Source: Dictyocoela muelleri
Taxonomy: Eukaryota; Microsporidia
Direction: 5' to 3'
NCBI GenBank assembly: GCA_016256075.1
Contig: SDVU01000218.1
Span: forward strand, 1-17,117
DNA: 17,117 nt
Both the position numbers and the translations under genes were made by a program. This document shows, in pieces, positions 16,356-17,117 of the stretch. Positions within the stretch are counted from its first letter, which is position 1. Each line of letters opens with the position of its first letter. Under the pieces are notes generated by a model. It had not been told where the DNA came from. It ran no database searches and saw only the letters and a program-made list of their open reading frames with translations.

Positions 16356-16466
16356 GAGGGGTTAAAATTTTGTAATTAATTAAAAAAAAATTTTGCGCTC
16401 GAATCTGCTTTTGCGCTCGAATCTGCTTTTGCGCTCGAATCCGCCTTTTCGCTCGAATACGCGTGC
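16354..16466 (-). repeat. Right terminal inverted repeat of the MULE with four 18-bp units
   Basis: The inner block (16354-16390) matches the left end. It is followed by TTTTGCGCTCGAATCTGC at 16391-16408, again at 16409-16426, with one change at 16427-16444, and a more worn copy at 16445-16462. Tandem units in terminal repeats are common in MULEs and may be transposase-binding sites. The unit count differs between the two ends. Confidence 0.9.
16358..16361 (-). promoter_or_regulatory. CCC-type start signal at the inner edge of the MULE terminal repeat
   Basis: The minus strand reads TTAACCCCTCATG: CCCC ends two bases before the ATG of the transposase. SGT has nearly the same arrangement (ACCCCTCAATG). 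Confidence 0.6.
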
Positions 16467-16547
16467 CTTTTTTTCATTACATCATGTTCTTCCATCATAA
16501 TAGTCTTAAATTTACCCCTAATCATTCAATACTATTTCCATCGATCA
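16467..16547 (+). repeat. 81-bp direct repeat, right copy, abutting the MULE
   Basis: Partner of 14347-14427, same orientation. Differences cluster in the middle (TAGTCTTAAATTTACCCC here, TATTCTTAAGATTTGCCC there). Confidence 0.9.
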
Positions 16548-16772
16548 CATCCTTTATAACAAATCCTTCATTATATAATACTATTTAAAATTAAATTAAA
16601 TATTTAGACCCGCGCTAGAATGTTATTGATAAAAATCAGCATGAAAATTTATACAAATTTTTATTTTTTTTTAAAGAAATCATGTGTTATTATATCCACT
16701 TGTATATTTTAAACTTTTATTAAGATAAAACTTTTTGGCAGTAGGTTTTCATTGGGGCACAAAGAAACATTC

Positions 16773-17012
16773 ATATATTTGAGATTACAGAAACAGAAAG
16801 AATATTTAAACTCCCCTGACTTAACACTATGGGACTTATATTTTTATTTTCATATATAACATTTAACATCAACTTATTTCCTAAAACATCAATGATGTTT
16901 TAGAAAATAAGTTGATGTTAAATGTTATATATGAAAATAAAAATATAAGTCCCATAGTGCTAAGTCACGGGGAGTTTAAATATTCTTTCTGTTTCTGTAA
17001 TCTCAAATATAT
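16773..17012. mobile_element. 240-bp near-perfect palindrome (foldback element)
   Basis: Arms 16773-16891 and 16893-17012 are reverse complements with only two or three differences; the centre is ACATCA-ATGATGT with almost no loop. The outer ends read ATATATTTGAGATTACAG. The open reading frame crossing its right arm is an artefact. There is no similarity to the foldbacks at 3228-3572 or 4346-5027 and no target duplication. The near-identity of the arms suggests recent formation or gene conversion between arms. Confidence 0.85.
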
Positions 17013-17117
17013 TGTCGTGTACTGCTATACACCAATACATGCCTTATTAATACACAAATTACAACCACAATCATTGAGTAGTAATTTAAAAAGAAATTTT
17101 AATTTTTAATTAATCAT

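Larger units (their letters stand above)
14428..16466 (-). mobile_element. MULE (Mutator-like) DNA transposon relic
   Basis: About 2 kb, bounded by inverted repeats. The inner blocks match over about 55 bp (14450-14504 against 16354-16408 reversed: ATTCGAACGCAAAA, TAATTAATTACAAAA, TTTAAC-CCTCAT). Outside the block the right end has four 18-bp units and the left about one and a half. Inside is one broken minus-strand transposase gene, itself interrupted by a 392-bp hAT MITE at 15059-15450. Instead of the 9-11 bp target duplication expected for this superfamily, 81-bp direct repeats adjoin both ends. Confidence 0.85.

Noticed and set aside
16391-16462. CRISPR-like array of 18-bp repeats
   Set aside because: The units are directly adjacent with no spacers and lie in a MULE terminal repeat of a eukaryotic genome.
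16912-17109. 65-codon plus-strand ORF
   Set aside because: It spans one arm of the 240-bp palindrome and its flank; the mirror arm would code an unrelated antisense product. No motif.

Overview
This window looks like a transposon-packed, gene-poor stretch of a microsporidian genome. The base composition is strongly AT-rich. The only two genes that read as intact are short, intronless versions of conserved eukaryotic genes: an SGT-type TPR co-chaperone of 243 aa and a DHHC palmitoyltransferase of 196 aa. Both carry a C-run just upstream of the ATG (CCCC ending 3 nt before the start in SGT, CCC 13 nt before it in the DHHC gene), as expected for the microsporidian CCC-type start signal. The abundance of Merlin-type elements also fits large-genome microsporidia. 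The genus cannot be fixed from the sequence; the assignment is an inference.

Layout. Positions 1-75 hold a perfect-armed hairpin. 264-1353 is a decayed Merlin element with an exact 9-bp target duplication. 1400-3940 is a decayed hAT element whose protein resembles animal ZBED5-type transposases, split by a 345-bp near-perfect palindrome (3228-3572). 4346-5027 holds two related foldback elements. SGT lies at 5579-6310 (minus). A tRNA-derived SINE family of five copies follows (6382-6817, 7361-7817, 9262-9607 on plus; 10935-11380 and 11381-11510 on minus); two copies keep 12-bp target duplications. A second kind of Merlin lies at 8285-9261. The DHHC gene is at 12328-12918 (minus). A third Merlin is at 13304-14277. 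A decayed MULE at 14428-16466 (minus) is flanked by 81-bp direct repeats and contains a 392-bp non-autonomous hAT with an exact 8-bp target duplication. A 240-bp palindrome sits at 16773-17012.

How the parts relate. The two genes are separate housekeeping functions, chaperone targeting and membrane palmitoylation, with no sign of an operon. The more surprising content is in the repeats: (i) a tRNA-derived SINE family with A and B boxes and retrotransposition-type target duplications, which implies a LINE-like activity in this organism; (ii) the host-type CCC-ATG start signal built into the inner end of the terminal inverted repeats of both a Merlin and a MULE; (iii) 81-bp direct repeats abutting the MULE; (iv) several large palindromes that are probably foldback elements. 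All transposase genes seen here are broken.
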